Source of the DNA: Pseudomonas juntendi
GTDB lineage: Bacteria; Pseudomonadota; Gammaproteobacteria; Pseudomonadales; Pseudomonadaceae
Assembly: GCF_009932375.1 (NCBI RefSeq)
Contig: NZ_BLJG01000037.1
Location: 1-64,000 of the forward strand
Length of the DNA: 64,000 bases
Direction of reading: 5' to 3'
The position numbers and the translations under genes are program-made. The notes beneath the pieces are model-generated. The model made no database searches. It worked only from the letters and a program-made list of their open reading frames with translations, and was not told where the DNA came from. Below, piece after piece: positions 24,738 to 35,079 of the stretch. The number at the start of each line of letters is the position of its first letter. Within the stretch, counting starts at the first letter, position 1.

Positions 24738-24868
24738 GTGCCGACCAGCGTGCGCAATGGCAGCACCGAAACAGGGCCTGGGTGCGCCCCCGCTTTGTGC
24801 GGCCCCCGCGGCGGTGCCCGCTGGCGGAGCGACCGGTAAAAATAATTCATCTGCCTTCACCTGCGGAG

Positions 24869-24886
24869 TTGGCCCGCAACCTGCTA
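24869..24886 (+). promoter_or_regulatory. Possible sigma-54 promoter of the urease operon
   Basis: TTGGCCCGCAACCTGCTA has GG and GC separated by exactly ten bases and keeps most of the TGGCACG-N4-TTGC consensus. It lies about 107 bases before ureD. Urease genes in pseudomonads respond to nitrogen limitation through NtrC and sigma-54, which fits. I did not find a convincing NtrC site. Confidence 0.45.
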
Positions 24887-24992
24887 TATCCAGCCTGCGA
24901 ATTTGATCGAGTGGTCAGGCCGTGCGCCCTAACCGGCGCCCGCCGCTGACCCTCTTACCGGCCAGCAGGCCACGGTTTTCAGGGGCCGCAGG

Positions 24993-25826
24993 ATGTCGCT
25001 CGCGGAGCAGATCGAACAACACCAAGACGATGCAGGCTGGAGCGCCCACCTGCAATTGCGCTTTGTCCAGCGTGCGGGCACGACCCGCCTTGGTGCATGG
25101 AAACATTTCGGACCTCTTTTGGTGCAGCGGCCCTTCTACCCGGAAGGTGCACCCTGCCATGTGTATGTACTGCACCCGCCGGGTGGCATCGTTGCCGGCG
25201 ATCGCCTGGAGCTCGACATTCAGCTGGAAGCTGGCAGCCACGCCCTGCTGACCATGCCCGGTGCCAGCAAGTTTTACCGCAGCATAGGCCCGACCGCACG
25301 GCTGACCCAGCGCTTCCACCTGGCCGCTGGCAGCACCCTGGAATGGTTGCCTCAGGACAGCATTTTCTTCTCCGGTGCCCGTGCCCGGCTCGCCAGCCAC
25401 TTCACCCTTGAGCCCGGCGCCCGGTTGCTGGCCTGGGAAACGCTGTGCCTGGGCCGCCCGGTGATGCTCGAACGGTTCGACCAGGGTGCCCTCTACAGTC
25501 TGTTGCACATCACCCTGGCCGGCGAAACGGGCCTGCATGAGCGCCTGCGTATCGAAGGCGGCCAGCTGGGCAAGCTCGGTGGCCACCCACTGTTAGCCAC
25601 CTTCTGTGCCGCGCCGGCCGATCAGGCATTGCTGGAGCAGGTAAGGCCCATGCTCGATGAGCTGGGCACTCCTGCGGGCGCGACGCTGCTCGGTTCGCTG
25701 CTGGTGATCCGCCTGCTCGACCATGACAACCAACATTTGCAACGCACCCTGCAACGCCTGTGGCATGTGCTGCGCCCGGCCGTTCTCGGCCTGCCAGCCT
25801 GCCCGCCACGTATCTGGGCCACCTGA
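24993..25826 (+). CDS. ureD: Urease accessory protein UreD
   Basis: 277 residues. UreD forms the scaffold of the UreD-F-G complex that loads nickel and the carbamate bridge into urease. Family stretches: GWSAHLQLRFVQRAGTTRLG, GPLLVQRPFYPEG, HVYVLHPPGGIVAGD and LLTMPGASKFYRS. First gene of a same-strand run of eight urease genes. The start gives the expected family N-terminus MSLAEQIEQ. Confidence 0.95.
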   Translation: MSLAEQIEQHQDDAGWSAHLQLRFVQRAGTTRLGAWKHFGPLLVQRPFYPEGAPCHVYVLHPPGGIVAGDRLELDIQLEAGSHALLTMPGASKFYRSIGPTARLTQRFHLAAGSTLEWLPQDSIFFSGARARLASHFTLEPGARLLAWETLCLGRPVMLERFDQGALYSLLHITLAGETGLHERLRIEGGQLGKLGGHPLLATFCAAPADQALLEQVRPMLDELGTPAGATLLGSLLVIRLLDHDNQHLQRTLQRLWHVLRPAVLGLPACPPRIWAT

Positions 25827-25835
25827 GAGAGCGCC

Positions 25836-26138
25836 ATGGAGCTGACCCCAAGAGAGAAAGACAAACTGCTGCTGTTCACTGCCGCCTTGTTGGCAGAACG
25901 GCGCCTGGCCCGTGGCCTGAAACTCAACTACCCGGAGGCCGTAGCGCTGATCAGCGCCGCCGTGCTGGAAGGGGCCCGTGATGGGCGCACCGTCGCTGAG
26001 CTGATGAGCATGGGCCGCGAGGTGTTGAGCCGTGACCAGGTCATGCCTGGCATCGCCGAGATGCTTCACGACGTACAGGTCGAAGCGACCTTTCCGGATG
26101 GCACCAAGTTGGTGACCGTGCATGACCCGATCGTCTGA
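25836..26138 (+). CDS. ureA: Urease subunit gamma
   Basis: 100 residues, standard length. Opens [18 protein letters not shown] and ends [11 protein letters not shown], with [20 protein letters not shown] in the middle. Structural subunit of the (UreABC)3 urease that hydrolyses urea to ammonia and carbamate in the cytoplasm. It is separate from ureB here, as in most free-living bacteria. Confidence 0.97.
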   Translation: MELTPREKDKLLLFTAALLAERRLARGLKLNYPEAVALISAAVLEGARDGRTVAELMSMGREVLSRDQVMPGIAEMLHDVQVEATFPDGTKLVTVHDPIV

Positions 26139-26157
26139 ACCTGCCGAGGAACGCCGC

Positions 26158-26475
26158 ATGATCCCAGGTGAAATCCAGGTCGCCGCTGGCGACATCGAAT
26201 TGAACAGTGGCCGCGCCACGGTCAGTGTCAGCGTAGCCAACCATGGCGACCGCCCGGTGCAGGTCGGCTCGCATTACCACTTCTACGAAGTCAACGAGGC
26301 GCTGGTGTTCGAGCGCGGGCCAACCCTGGGCTTTCGCCTGGATATCCCGGCCGGCACTGCCGTGCGCTTCGAGCCGGGCCAGGCCCGTACCGTGCAACTG
26401 GTGGCCTACGCTGGCAAGCGCGAAGTCTACGGCTTTCAGGGCAAGGTGATGGGCGCACTGGAGGGCAGGGCATGA
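26158..26475 (+). CDS. ureB: Urease subunit beta
   Basis: 105 residues, starting [19 protein letters not shown], with the typical [11 protein letters not shown] and [21 protein letters not shown] frame continuing upstream of the MIPGE start is rejected because it would overlap the end of ureA. The stop overlaps the ureC start. No acetyltransferase gene is inserted between ureA and ureB in this strain. Confidence 0.97.
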   Translation: MIPGEIQVAAGDIELNSGRATVSVSVANHGDRPVQVGSHYHFYEVNEALVFERGPTLGFRLDIPAGTAVRFEPGQARTVQLVAYAGKREVYGFQGKVMGALEGRA

Positions 26476-28175
26476 GCCGAATTTCCCGCCAGGCCTATGC
26501 CGACATGTTCGGCCCTACCGTGGGTGACCGTGTGCGCTTGGCCGACACGGCGTTGTGGGTCGAAGTAGAGAAGGACTACACCGTTTACGGCGAAGAAGTG
26601 AAGTTCGGCGGCGGCAAGGTCATCCGCGATGGCATGGGGCAGGGCCAGATGCTGGCCGCCGAGGCCATGGACCTGGTGTTGACCAACGCGTTGATCATCG
26701 ACCACTGGGGTATCGTCAAGGCCGATATCGGCATCAAGCACGGGCGTATTGCCGTGATCGGCAAGGCCGGCAACCCCGACGTGCAACCCGGCGTCAACAT
26801 ACCCGTAGGGCCAGGCACCGAAGTGATCGCCGCCGAGGGCAAGATCGTCACTGCCGGGGGGGTCGACTCGCACATCCATTTCATCTGCCCGCAGCAGGTG
26901 GACGAGGCGCTCAACAGCGGCGTAACCACCTTCATCGGTGGCGGCACTGGCCCGGCTACCGGAACCAACGCCACCACCTGCACCCCGGGCCCGTGGTACC
27001 TGGCGCGCATGCTGCAGGCTGCCGACAGCCTGCCGATCAACATCGGTTTGCTGGGCAAGGGCAACGCCTCGCGCCCTGAAGCGTTGCGCGAGCAGATCGC
27101 TGCCGGGGCGGTCGGGCTCAAGCTGCACGAGGACTGGGGCTCGACACCGGCGGCCATCGACTGTTGCCTGGGCGTAGCCGAAGAAATGGATATCCAGGTG
27201 GCGATCCATACCGACACACTCAACGAATCGGGCTGTATCGAAGACACGCTGGCGGCGATCGGTGACCGCACCATCCACACCTTCCACACCGAAGGTGCCG
27301 GTGGCGGCCATGCCCCCGACATCATCCGTGCGGCCGGGCAGGCCAACGTGCTGCCTTCCTCGACCAACCCGACACTGCCGTACACCATCAACACGGTGGA
27401 CGAGCACCTGGACATGCTCATGGTCTGCCACCACCTGGACCCAAGCATTGCCGAGGACGTGGCGTTTGCCGAGTCGCGCATCCGCCGTGAGACCATCGCT
27501 GCCGAGGACATCCTCCACGACATGGGCGCTTTCGCCATGACCTCGTCCGACTCCCAGGCCATGGGCCGGGTGGGCGAGGTGGTGCTGCGCACCTGGCAGG
27601 TGGCGCACCAGATGAAGCTGCGCCGTGGCCCACTGGCACCGGATACCCACTACAGCGACAACTTCCGGGTCAAGCGCTACATCGCCAAATACACCATCAA
27701 CCCGGCGCTCACCCATGGCATCGGCCACGAGGTGGGCTCGGTCGAAGTGGGCAAGCTGGCAGACCTGGTGCTGTGGTCGCCGGCATTTTTCGCGGTGAAG
27801 CCCGCCTTGGTACTGAAGGGCGGCATGATCGTCACCGCGCCCATGGGCGATATCAACGGGTCCATCCCTACGCCCCAGCCGGTGCATTACCGCCCGATGT
27901 TCGGCGCGTTGGGCGCAGCCCGCCATGCCACGCGCATGACCTTCCTGCCCAAGGCCGCCATGGACCGTGGCCTGGTCGAGCAATTGAACCTGCGCAGCCT
28001 GATCGGCGTGGTGGACGGGTGCCGCCGGGTGCGCAAGCCGGACATGGTCCACAACACCCTGCAACCGCTGATCGAGGTCGACGCGCAAACCTACCAGGTG
28101 CGTGCCGATGGCGAGCTGCTGGTCTGCGAACCGGCCAGTGAACTGCCGCTGGCCCAGCGCTATTTCCTGTTCTGA
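26472..28175 (+). CDS. ureC: Urease subunit alpha (catalytic)
   Basis: 567 residues, the usual length. Catalytic features are complete: DSHIHF (nickel-binding histidines), K217 in GLKLHEDWG (the lysine carbamylated to bridge the nickels), [24 protein letters not shown] and MVCHHLD with the flap histidine. It ends RYFLF. It hydrolyses urea with a di-nickel centre. It is coupled to ureB and followed ten bases later by ureE. Confidence 0.98.
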   Translation: MSRISRQAYADMFGPTVGDRVRLADTALWVEVEKDYTVYGEEVKFGGGKVIRDGMGQGQMLAAEAMDLVLTNALIIDHWGIVKADIGIKHGRIAVIGKAGNPDVQPGVNIPVGPGTEVIAAEGKIVTAGGVDSHIHFICPQQVDEALNSGVTTFIGGGTGPATGTNATTCTPGPWYLARMLQAADSLPINIGLLGKGNASRPEALREQIAAGAVGLKLHEDWGSTPAAIDCCLGVAEEMDIQVAIHTDTLNESGCIEDTLAAIGDRTIHTFHTEGAGGGHAPDIIRAAGQANVLPSSTNPTLPYTINTVDEHLDMLMVCHHLDPSIAEDVAFAESRIRRETIAAEDILHDMGAFAMTSSDSQAMGRVGEVVLRTWQVAHQMKLRRGPLAPDTHYSDNFRVKRYIAKYTINPALTHGIGHEVGSVEVGKLADLVLWSPAFFAVKPALVLKGGMIVTAPMGDINGSIPTPQPVHYRPMFGALGAARHATRMTFLPKAAMDRGLVEQLNLRSLIGVVDGCRRVRKPDMVHNTLQPLIEVDAQTYQVRADGELLVCEPASELPLAQRYFLF

Positions 28176-28185
28176 AGGAGCACCG

Positions 28186-28689
28186 ATGATTGTCTTGACC
28201 CAGCGGATTACCGAACCCGGCGCACGTGCTGTCACGGGTACCGTCACCCTCGATGTGGACAGCCGCATCAAGAGCCGCCTGCGGGTGACGCTGGACGATG
28301 GTCGCGAAGCCGGCCTGATGCTGGAGCGTGGCCACCTGCTGCGTGGCGGCGAGCTGTTGGCCGATGCCGAGGGCATCCAGCTGATCCGCGTGCTGGCAGC
28401 GCCCGAGGCGGTGTCCACCGTGCGCTGTGACGACCCGCACCTGCTGGCGCGCGCGGCCTACCACCTGGGCAACCGCCATGTCCCGCTGCAGATCGAGCCC
28501 GGCCTGTTGCGCTTCCAGCACGACCATGTGCTGGACGAGATGCTGCGTGGCCTGGGCCTGACTGTCGAGGCCGAGCAGGCCCCGTTCGAGCCCGAAGCGG
28601 GTGCCTACCAAAGTGCGCCACACAGCCACAGCCACAGCCACGCTCACGGCCACGATCACCCGTTCGTGCGCTTGCCTGCCCATTCCTGA
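28186..28689 (+). CDS. ureE: Urease nickel metallochaperone UreE
   Basis: 167 residues. The N-terminal beta domain ends LERGHLLRGGELL, and the ferredoxin-like C-domain has HLGNRHVPLQ and QHDHVLDEMLRGLGL with the conserved nickel-binding histidine. A His-rich tail (HSHSHSHAHGHDHPF) offers extra nickel-binding sites. It hands nickel to UreG and the UreDF scaffold. Confidence 0.95.
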   Translation: MIVLTQRITEPGARAVTGTVTLDVDSRIKSRLRVTLDDGREAGLMLERGHLLRGGELLADAEGIQLIRVLAAPEAVSTVRCDDPHLLARAAYHLGNRHVPLQIEPGLLRFQHDHVLDEMLRGLGLTVEAEQAPFEPEAGAYQSAPHSHSHSHAHGHDHPFVRLPAHS

Positions 28690-28707
28690 ACTGCCCTGGA
28701 GCAACCG

Positions 28708-29253
28708 ATGAAAAAGACTTTCGCCCTGTTTCTGCTGATGTTGGCCGTGCCGGCTTTCGCCCACCCCGGGCATGACAGCAACCCCTTGCATGACGGCCTT
28801 CTGCACCCGCTGACCGGGCTCGACCACCTGCTGATGCTGCTGGGCACCGGCGTACTGGCGGCGCTGACCCGGCGCAACCTGACCTTGCCACTGGCGACCC
28901 TGGCCGCGATGTTCGGCGGGGCGGTATGTGGGCATCTGTTCGGGGACGTGCTGGGCATGGAAACGCTGATCGCTGTGTCGCTGCTGGTGGCCGCAGGTGC
29001 CGTGCTGCTGCCTGGCCGGCAACAGCTGCTGGCCTTGGCGATGCCGGTGTTCGCGCTGTTCCATGGCTGGGCGCATGGCGTCGAGGCCACGCCAAGTGCG
29101 TTCTGGCAGTTCAGCGCCGGCTTTGTCACGGTCAGCGGGCTGTTGCTGGCCGCCGGCTTTGCGGTCGGTTGCCTGCTGCGCCGCCATGCTGGCTTGCAAA
29201 AAGCTTTCGGCGGTGGCCTGCTGGCCGGCGCCGCGCTGGTACTGGCCGGCTGA
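28708..29253 (+). CDS. ureJ: HupE/UreJ-type membrane protein, putative nickel transporter
   Basis: 181 residues: signal peptide (MKKTFALFLLMLAVPAFA), then the HupE/UreJ signature HPGHD and HPLTGLDHLLMLLGTG, with further histidines in FHGWAHGVEA. About six membrane segments. Family members are thought to bring nickel (or cobalt) into the cell, which fits its place between ureE and ureF. The stop overlaps the ureF start. Confidence 0.88.
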   Translation: MKKTFALFLLMLAVPAFAHPGHDSNPLHDGLLHPLTGLDHLLMLLGTGVLAALTRRNLTLPLATLAAMFGGAVCGHLFGDVLGMETLIAVSLLVAAGAVLLPGRQQLLALAMPVFALFHGWAHGVEATPSAFWQFSAGFVTVSGLLLAAGFAVGCLLRRHAGLQKAFGGGLLAGAALVLAG

Positions 29254-29927
29254 TGGACAGCGATCTGGCGTTGCTGCGCCTGCTGCAACTGGCCAGCCCA
29301 GGCTTGCCGGTAGGTGGCTTCACCTATTCACAGGGCCTGGAGTGGGCCGTGGAGGCGGGCTGGGTAAGGGATGTGCACGGGTTCACTGCGTGGCAGCGTG
29401 AGCAGTTGCACGACACCCTGGTCGGCCTGGACTGGCCGGTGCTCGCCCGCTTGTACCAGGCCTGCCAGGCCGAGGATGCGCAGGCCTTCTCTCATTGGAG
29501 CCGCTTTTTGCTGGCCAACCGTGAAACCGCCGAGCTGCGCCTGGAAGAACAACAGCGCGGGGCGGCCCTGGCACGGCTACTCGACGGCTGGCAGCTGGGC
29601 CAGGCGCCGGCGTGGCGTACCAGCCTCGAGCTGACCCAGTTGGGCGGCATGGCCTGGTTGGCTGTGCACTGGGCCATCCCCTTGCGCCAATTGGCCCTGG
29701 GGCATGGCTTTGCCTGGCTGGAGGGCGCGGTCATGGCCGGCGTCAAGTTGGTGCCGTTCGGCCAGCAGGCGGCCCAGACCCTGCTGCGTGACCTGGCCAC
29801 CGATTTGCCCGCAGCCATCGACCAGGCCCTGACCCTGGGCGACGACCAGCTCGGGGGTGGCCTGCCGTTGCTGGCCATTGCCTCATCGCGTCACGAAACC
29901 CAATACACCCGTTTGTTCCGTTCCTGA
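29253..29927 (+). CDS. ureF: Urease accessory protein UreF
   Basis: 224 residues, all alpha-helical. Family marks: [20 protein letters not shown] near the N-terminus, EWAVEAGWV, then [14 protein letters not shown] and [17 protein letters not shown] at the end. UreF links UreD to UreG and is proposed to gate GTP hydrolysis during nickel insertion. The ATG overlaps the ureJ stop (TGATG), so the two are coupled. A longer frame on this stretch that starts inside ureJ is an artefact of the overlap. Confidence 0.95.
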   Translation: MDSDLALLRLLQLASPGLPVGGFTYSQGLEWAVEAGWVRDVHGFTAWQREQLHDTLVGLDWPVLARLYQACQAEDAQAFSHWSRFLLANRETAELRLEEQQRGAALARLLDGWQLGQAPAWRTSLELTQLGGMAWLAVHWAIPLRQLALGHGFAWLEGAVMAGVKLVPFGQQAAQTLLRDLATDLPAAIDQALTLGDDQLGGGLPLLAIASSRHETQYTRLFRS

Positions 29928-29938
29928 GGACTGCCTGC

Positions 29939-30562
29939 ATGCATAGCTATCAACAACCCCTGCGCGTCGGTGTCGGCGGCCCGGTCGGCTCCGGCAAGAC
30001 CGCACTGCTCGAAGCCCTGTGCAAAGCCATGCGCGATCACTACCAGATTGCCGTGGTCACCAACGACATCTACACCAAGGAAGACCAGCGCATCCTCACC
30101 GAAGCCGGCGCGCTGGAGCCGGAGCGCATCGTCGGGGTGGAAACCGGCGGCTGCCCGCACACGGCGATTCGCGAAGACGCCTCCATGAACCTGGCGGCGG
30201 TCGAGGCGCTGGCGCGCAAGTTCGGCAACCTCGAAGTCATTTTCGTGGAAAGCGGCGGTGACAACCTCAGCGCCACATTCAGCCCGGAGCTGGCCGACCT
30301 GACCATCTACGTGATCGACGTAGCCGAGGGCGAGAAGATTCCGCGCAAGGGTGGCCCGGGCATCACCAAGTCCGACTTCCTGGTGATCAACAAGACCGAC
30401 CTGGCACCGTATGTGGGGGCTTCGCTGGAGGTGATGGAGCGCGATACCCAGCGCATGCGCCCACAGCGCCCATGGACCTTCAGCAACCTGAAGAAAGGCG
30501 AGGGGCTACAGGCAGTGATCGATTTCATTGTCGAACGCGGAATGCTGGGTGTGCGCGGTTAA
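29939..30562 (+). CDS. ureG: Urease GTPase UreG
   Basis: 207 residues. P-loop GPVGSGKT at 14-21, the nickel-binding GGCPH (CPH) motif within [24 protein letters not shown] for switch regions, and [10 protein letters not shown] for guanine recognition. It delivers nickel to urease in the UreDFG complex using GTP. Last gene of the operon; its stop codon sits inside a hairpin. Confidence 0.97.
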   Translation: MHSYQQPLRVGVGGPVGSGKTALLEALCKAMRDHYQIAVVTNDIYTKEDQRILTEAGALEPERIVGVETGGCPHTAIREDASMNLAAVEALARKFGNLEVIFVESGGDNLSATFSPELADLTIYVIDVAEGEKIPRKGGPGITKSDFLVINKTDLAPYVGASLEVMERDTQRMRPQRPWTFSNLKKGEGLQAVIDFIVERGMLGVRG

Positions 30563-30576
30563 ACCGCCGCGCACAC
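30549..30576. terminator. Hairpin over the ureG stop codon
   Basis: Perfect ten-base arms GTGTGCGCGG / CCGCGCACAC around an eight-base loop containing the TAA. No T-run follows on either strand, so it may slow or protect the mRNA 3' end more than terminate it. The gene to the right is convergent. Confidence 0.4.
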
Positions 30577-30616
30577 CCGCGTAGGCGGTGCCACGCACCG
30601 CAGAGCTGTCGCCTGT

Positions 30617-32818
30617 TCAGCCAGAATGGGCGATAGGCTCGTCACCCAGTTCCTCGGCTGCCTCTTCATCGCCAGGCAGCGCGGTTATCACGCTGAAGTC
30701 GCTGACTTCCACCTGGCCGCCGCCATAACCCAGCAAGTGGAAGGAAAACGCCTTGCGATCGGTCGGGTTGTCGAAGCGGAAGTCCATCTCCAGTGGCTGA
30801 TCGGTGGTGACTTGCACCTCGGCAGGCAGGCCCAGCGGTACGTCCTGTTCCAGTTGCTTGGCCTTGAGCTGGATATAGGCCACGTGCCTTGGGTCCAGCG
30901 AGCGGACCTTGATGCGTACCCGGGTACGCGAGCCCCCTGGCATTTCCAGGTACTGGGCACCGATCAGGTTGTCGGCCCAATCATCCTGAATGCGCTTGCG
31001 CAGCCTGATCGGCGCAGGGCCGCCAAACTGGTAGCGCAGGTTCAGCGGCGTCTGCAGCAGCGACTGGTCGAGCACGCCGGCCAAGGCACCGATCTGCTGC
31101 CCGAGCAGGTTATCGCCGCTGCCAAGGTAGCGGGCCTGCCCGGCGATGAAGCCCTCACTGGCGTAACGCCGGCACCGTTGTTGAAAATCGCACTCGGTAA
31201 ACACCCCTTGGCCGTTGTGGTAGCGCAGCATGCCGTTGGTGTAGGCGATCATTTCGCGGCCGGTGTCGTAGTCGCGGTACAGCGAGCGACCGCCCAGGGC
31301 CATGGGGATCGGCAGCGAGAAGTAGTCGAGCAGTGAAGCGGCAAGGTCGATGTGGCCATAAGTCCCTTGCTTGAGCCGTGGCAATTGGGCCTGCTCCGGG
31401 GCCAGGGTCAGGTTGAAGCCCCAGGAGGACGCCAGGCGCACACCGTCGATGCCATGCGACTCGTCGGAGGTCAGCACCACCAGCGTGTCCTTGAGTACAC
31501 CCTGGCGTTCGAGGCTGTCGAGGAACGCCGCAACCGCGTCGTCCAGGTAGGCCACTGCCGCCTGTTTCGGCGTGTCGAACCGTTCGAGGTACTCCGCCGG
31601 CGCGGAATAGGGCTGGTGGGTACCGACGGTCAGCAACGTGAGCATCCAGGGTTTGTCCTGCTGCTGCAAATGGCCCACGTAGCTCAATGCGCCCTCGAAG
31701 AATGCGCGGTCATCCTTGCCCCAGGGGAAGTCCAGGTAGTTCTTGTTGGCAAACCACTCCAGGCCATGCACAGCCTCGAAACCGACATGCGGCATGATGC
31801 GGTCCTTGGCCATGAAGCGCAGGCCCGCACCTTGGAGGTAATGGGTGGTGAACCCGGCCTGGCGCAACTGCGCCGGCAGGCAGGCCTGGTTACGTTCGTT
31901 CTGGGTCAGCAGCTCAACGCCCTTGGGGGTGCCGTTGGCCAGCTTGTCGTAGTCGCCACACAGCATGGCGTACAGCCCACGAATGGTCTGGTGGGTGTGC
32001 AGTACGTAGTCCGGGGTATTCATGCCGCGCTCGGCCCACCTGCTGAGCTTGGGCATGAGCTCTTCGTCGAAGGGGCTGTTCAACGCCTGACGGTTGGGCC
32101 GCAGGTAAGCGCCGGGGATGCCTTCCAGGGTGATCACCAGCAAATTGCGCGCACGGCCCGGGCCGTCCAGCAGGCGTTGCCCGTGCAGGTCGGATTGCGT
32201 CAGGCCGGTGCTGGGCAGGGGGGTGAAGGGCTTGGAAGTGCCCAGCCACTCATCGGCCTGGCGCTGTACCTGGCCCACCCCGGCAGACAGCAATTGATGG
32301 CCCAGGTTGTATTGCCGCCATTGGTCGGCATCGGAAGGGGCCAGTTGCTGGCTGCCCCAGTGGGCGCCGAACAGCACGACCGGGATGGCCCAGGCCTTGC
32401 GCGGCAGCGCCAGGCCGCGCTGCGCACGGCCGCGCCAGGCAAGCACCAGCCAGGCCAGCAGGCCGCCACCCATCAGCCAGGGCAGCCAGGCATGGGCCAG
32501 GCCGCCGCCGGTGGAGTTTTCCATGAACTGCGGGTCGGCCAGGTAGGCCAGGTCGGCGCTGGTGGGCAAGCGGCCCACCGCGCTGACCAGTTCGGCCGAG
32601 GCGACCCACAGGGCCGCCCAGGCCAGCAACACCGGCAGCGCCAGCCACCACGGGCGGCGCTGCAGCAGTAACAGTAGCAGGCTGCCAATGGCGAGGTCTG
32701 ACAGGTAGCCCAGTGGGTTGGACCAACCCAGCATGGCGCGCGCACCCAGTGGGATCACCAACAGCAGGCCTGCCAGAGCGGCAAGCCGGGCCTGTGGGTG
32801 GTCGGACAGGTTCTTCAC
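30617..32818 (-). CDS. Membrane-anchored sulfatase-family transferase (LTA synthase / phosphoethanolamine-transferase type)
   Basis: 733 residues. About five membrane segments in the first 170 residues, then a periplasmic alkaline-phosphatase-like domain: NLLVITLEGIPGAYL with the metal-site glutamate, HTHQTIRGLYAMLCG with the likely nucleophile threonine, VVLTSDESHGID, and a C-terminal beta domain. The layout fits enzymes that move phosphoglycerol or phosphoethanolamine to envelope glycans or lipids. The donor and acceptor are unknown. It is convergent with ureG and on the same strand as fap but separated by the fap terminator. Confidence 0.8.
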   Translation of the reverse strand: MKNLSDHPQARLAALAGLLLVIPLGARAMLGWSNPLGYLSDLAIGSLLLLLLQRRPWWLALPVLLAWAALWVASAELVSAVGRLPTSADLAYLADPQFMENSTGGGLAHAWLPWLMGGGLLAWLVLAWRGRAQRGLALPRKAWAIPVVLFGAHWGSQQLAPSDADQWRQYNLGHQLLSAGVGQVQRQADEWLGTSKPFTPLPSTGLTQSDLHGQRLLDGPGRARNLLVITLEGIPGAYLRPNRQALNSPFDEELMPKLSRWAERGMNTPDYVLHTHQTIRGLYAMLCGDYDKLANGTPKGVELLTQNERNQACLPAQLRQAGFTTHYLQGAGLRFMAKDRIMPHVGFEAVHGLEWFANKNYLDFPWGKDDRAFFEGALSYVGHLQQQDKPWMLTLLTVGTHQPYSAPAEYLERFDTPKQAAVAYLDDAVAAFLDSLERQGVLKDTLVVLTSDESHGIDGVRLASSWGFNLTLAPEQAQLPRLKQGTYGHIDLAASLLDYFSLPIPMALGGRSLYRDYDTGREMIAYTNGMLRYHNGQGVFTECDFQQRCRRYASEGFIAGQARYLGSGDNLLGQQIGALAGVLDQSLLQTPLNLRYQFGGPAPIRLRKRIQDDWADNLIGAQYLEMPGGSRTRVRIKVRSLDPRHVAYIQLKAKQLEQDVPLGLPAEVQVTTDQPLEMDFRFDNPTDRKAFSFHLLGYGGGQVEVSDFSVITALPGDEEAAEELGDEPIAHSG

Positions 32819-32911
32819 AAAAACTTCCCTTTTGCCATTGAATCGTCATGAAACTGTGCTTAATGATAACAGGCGGGCGGGCGGGAAGGCGGGCGCTACA
32901 AGGGTGGTTAC

Positions 32912-32943
32912 CAAAAGCCGGGCCCGTAGTCGCGGGCCCGGCT
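32912..32943 (-). terminator. Rho-independent terminator of the fap operon
   Basis: Read leftward: stem AGCCGGGCCCG / CGGGCCCGGCT with a six-base loop, then TTTTGG, 12 bases past the fapF stop. The 11-base perfect stem is very stable; the T-tract is short. Confidence 0.75.
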
Positions 32944-32954
32944 GATGGCGAGGT

Positions 32955-34235
32955 TCAGAAGTAGTAGGGGAATTTCAGACTGAAGGAAAAGTCCGGGGCG
33001 TCGTCGGTCAGGCCAATGGACAAGTTGGGCACGATGGTGAGGTTGTTGCTGGCGGCGAAGGTCAGGCCGATGTTGAAGTTGGCGGCGTTGTAGTCACTGT
33101 TGGAAATCGACTGCCAGTCACCGCCATCCGGTTTGATCTTGCTCTTGCGGGCAAACTGGTCCGACACCGAGAACGACATGCTCATCTTCTCGTTGAGCGC
33201 GAACGCGATGCCCCCGCCGATTTGCCAGGAGTCGCCAAGCTTGACGTCGCCCGGCACCTTGCTGTTGACCTGCGGGCTGATGTCGCTGAACGAGTCCTGC
33301 ATGTTGTAGGTGTAGGACAGGCTGCCGAACAGCACGGCCGGGTCAAAGGTCTTGACCAGCGAGATGCCTGGGGTGATCGACCACACGCCGTTGCCCGTCG
33401 GCAGGCTGTCCGGTACCGCCAGGTTGTTGTTGCCGTCCACCTCGCGCAGCTTGATGCCATAGGGGTCCTTGCCGGTCGGCGCCTTGACCCGCAGGGTGGC
33501 CACGGCATCCGGCCAGGTTTCGTCTTCGTCGAGGAACTTGTAGGCCACGCCAACGTTGATATCGCCGATTTCCGGGTCACGCGTGACGGTGGCATCGGAG
33601 GTGGCCGCGCCCGAGCCGCCGGCACCGCCGGACGAGTAGGTGGATTCGCGGTACACCACCGGCACGTTGATGTCGAACTGCCAACGTTGCGCCAGGTTGT
33701 AGCGCGCGGTCATGTCCAAGGTCCAGTTGTCGGCCTTGATGCGGTCGAGGTTGATGCTGCCCAGGAAAATCGAGTCCAGCGCCAGGAACCCGTTGAGGGT
33801 CAGTGCACGGGTGTCGTAGTGGGTATAGGTCAGGCCGGTCTCGAAGCTGAACTTGCCGCCACCGAAGAAGCCGCTGGCCTCGTCATACAGGTTGGACACG
33901 CTCTGCGCCGGCTCCGAGTCGGCAGTCAGGGCCTGGCCATAGGAACTGCCGGTGGTGCCAGGGGCGCCGGACGCTACCGTCTGGCCACCCTTCACGCCTT
34001 CGGCAGGCGACTTGACCAGGCGTTTGGGTGGGGCCGCCGCCGGGGCTTCTTCAACCTGGCGCACGCGTTGTTCCAGCACCATCAACGCTTGCTGCTGGGC
34101 CTCATACCGGCGCTTGAGTTCGGTCAGTTCCTGCTTCAGTGCCTCGACCTGCGGGTCGGCAGCGGCATACAGCAATGTGGCCGGGGCCAGGGTAGTCAGA
34201 CAAACAAAAGCCTTGAGCGTAAAAGATCGGTGCAT
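32955..34235 (-). CDS. fapF: FapF, outer-membrane secretion pore for functional amyloid
   Basis: 426 residues. Signal peptide ([20 protein letters not shown]), then a coiled-coil segment ([20 protein letters not shown], residues about 27-60) that forms the periplasmic trimer plug, a proline/alanine linker, and a C-terminal beta-barrel ending PYYF, the aromatic BAM signal. FapF trimers export the Fap subunits. Starts further upstream would put 50 non-signal residues before the signal peptide and are rejected. Last gene of the operon. Confidence 0.92.
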   Translation of the reverse strand: MHRSFTLKAFVCLTTLAPATLLYAAADPQVEALKQELTELKRRYEAQQQALMVLEQRVRQVEEAPAAAPPKRLVKSPAEGVKGGQTVASGAPGTTGSSYGQALTADSEPAQSVSNLYDEASGFFGGGKFSFETGLTYTHYDTRALTLNGFLALDSIFLGSINLDRIKADNWTLDMTARYNLAQRWQFDINVPVVYRESTYSSGGAGGSGAATSDATVTRDPEIGDINVGVAYKFLDEDETWPDAVATLRVKAPTGKDPYGIKLREVDGNNNLAVPDSLPTGNGVWSITPGISLVKTFDPAVLFGSLSYTYNMQDSFSDISPQVNSKVPGDVKLGDSWQIGGGIAFALNEKMSMSFSVSDQFARKSKIKPDGGDWQSISNSDYNAANFNIGLTFAASNNLTIVPNLSIGLTDDAPDFSFSLKFPYYF

Positions 34236-34281
34236 GGAGTTGCCGTCCCTTCCAACTACTTTTGATGAGACTGAGCGTAGA

Positions 34282-35034
34282 TCAGTATCCGAAAGTGCGA
34301 AGGCCTTTGAGCTGATCGAGGCTGCCATTGAGCGAAGCCGCTGTCGGCACGCTCTCGCGCATGACCACATTGAGGGAGGTGACATTGCTGACCAGGTTGC
34401 CGTTGCCCAGCAGCGTGGTGTTCTGCATCAGGCCGCCCTGGGCCAGGCGTTGCATGCTGCTGCCCTGGTTGTTGCTGGCGTTGATGTTCAGCTGCACGCC
34501 CACGCCGCTGGCCGATACGCTCAGCGAACCGGCGCCGTTTTCTGCATTTACGGTCTGGCCTGCGGCCAGCGCCTGGCCCTGCTGTTGCACCACCGGTGCC
34601 TGGTTGGCCTTGGTGACGTTGATGTCGACGTTGTTGTATGCGCCGTTGTTATCACCGGCGGCGCGCACTACCTGGGTGACGCCCTCGCTGGTGGCCAGCC
34701 CGGCACCGCCGGTCACGCTGCCGGTCCCGGGCGCAGCGGCCGCCCCAGCCGCGCTGCCGGTGCCTTTTTCATTGATCGTCGACACGTAGAATTGTGGCTT
34801 GATTGTCGACGCTTGCACCTGCAGGCTGCTGCTGGCGCCAATCACGTCGCCTTTGGCATTTTGCCAGGTGCTGCTCATGACGATGCCGAAGCTCACGATG
34901 CGCCCCGGCATCACGTAGCGACCACGCAAAGTTGCCAGTTCCTGGTCCTTCAATTCGATGGGTTTGAACGTTTCTGCATGAACCGGCAGGCTGGCAGCCA
35001 GGCAGGCCAATGCCAGCAGGAAGGGGTTGTTCAT
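34282..35034 (-). CDS. fapE: FapE, minor amyloid-associated protein
   Basis: 250 residues with a signal peptide ([20 protein letters not shown]). In the mature part, beta-rich and Gly/Asn/Gln-rich segments ([40 protein letters not shown]) resemble weak versions of the Fap repeat. FapE is known as a minor fibre component and extracellular chaperone. It lies between fapD and fapF on the same strand. The mature chain has no cysteine. Confidence 0.88.
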   Translation of the reverse strand: MNNPFLLALACLAASLPVHAETFKPIELKDQELATLRGRYVMPGRIVSFGIVMSSTWQNAKGDVIGASSSLQVQASTIKPQFYVSTINEKGTGSAAGAAAAPGTGSVTGGAGLATSEGVTQVVRAAGDNNGAYNNVDINVTKANQAPVVQQQGQALAAGQTVNAENGAGSLSVSASGVGVQLNINASNNQGSSMQRLAQGGLMQNTTLLGNGNLVSNVTSLNVVMRESVPTAASLNGSLDQLKGLRTFGY

Positions 35035-35079
35035 GGCGGGCTCCCGGGAGCGTCATGCTCCTTATCATTGGACGTTTCG

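Noticed and set aside
26436-28418. A 660-codon frame opposite ureC
   Set aside because: Antisense shadow of a highly conserved urease gene; no domain and no ribosome binding site.
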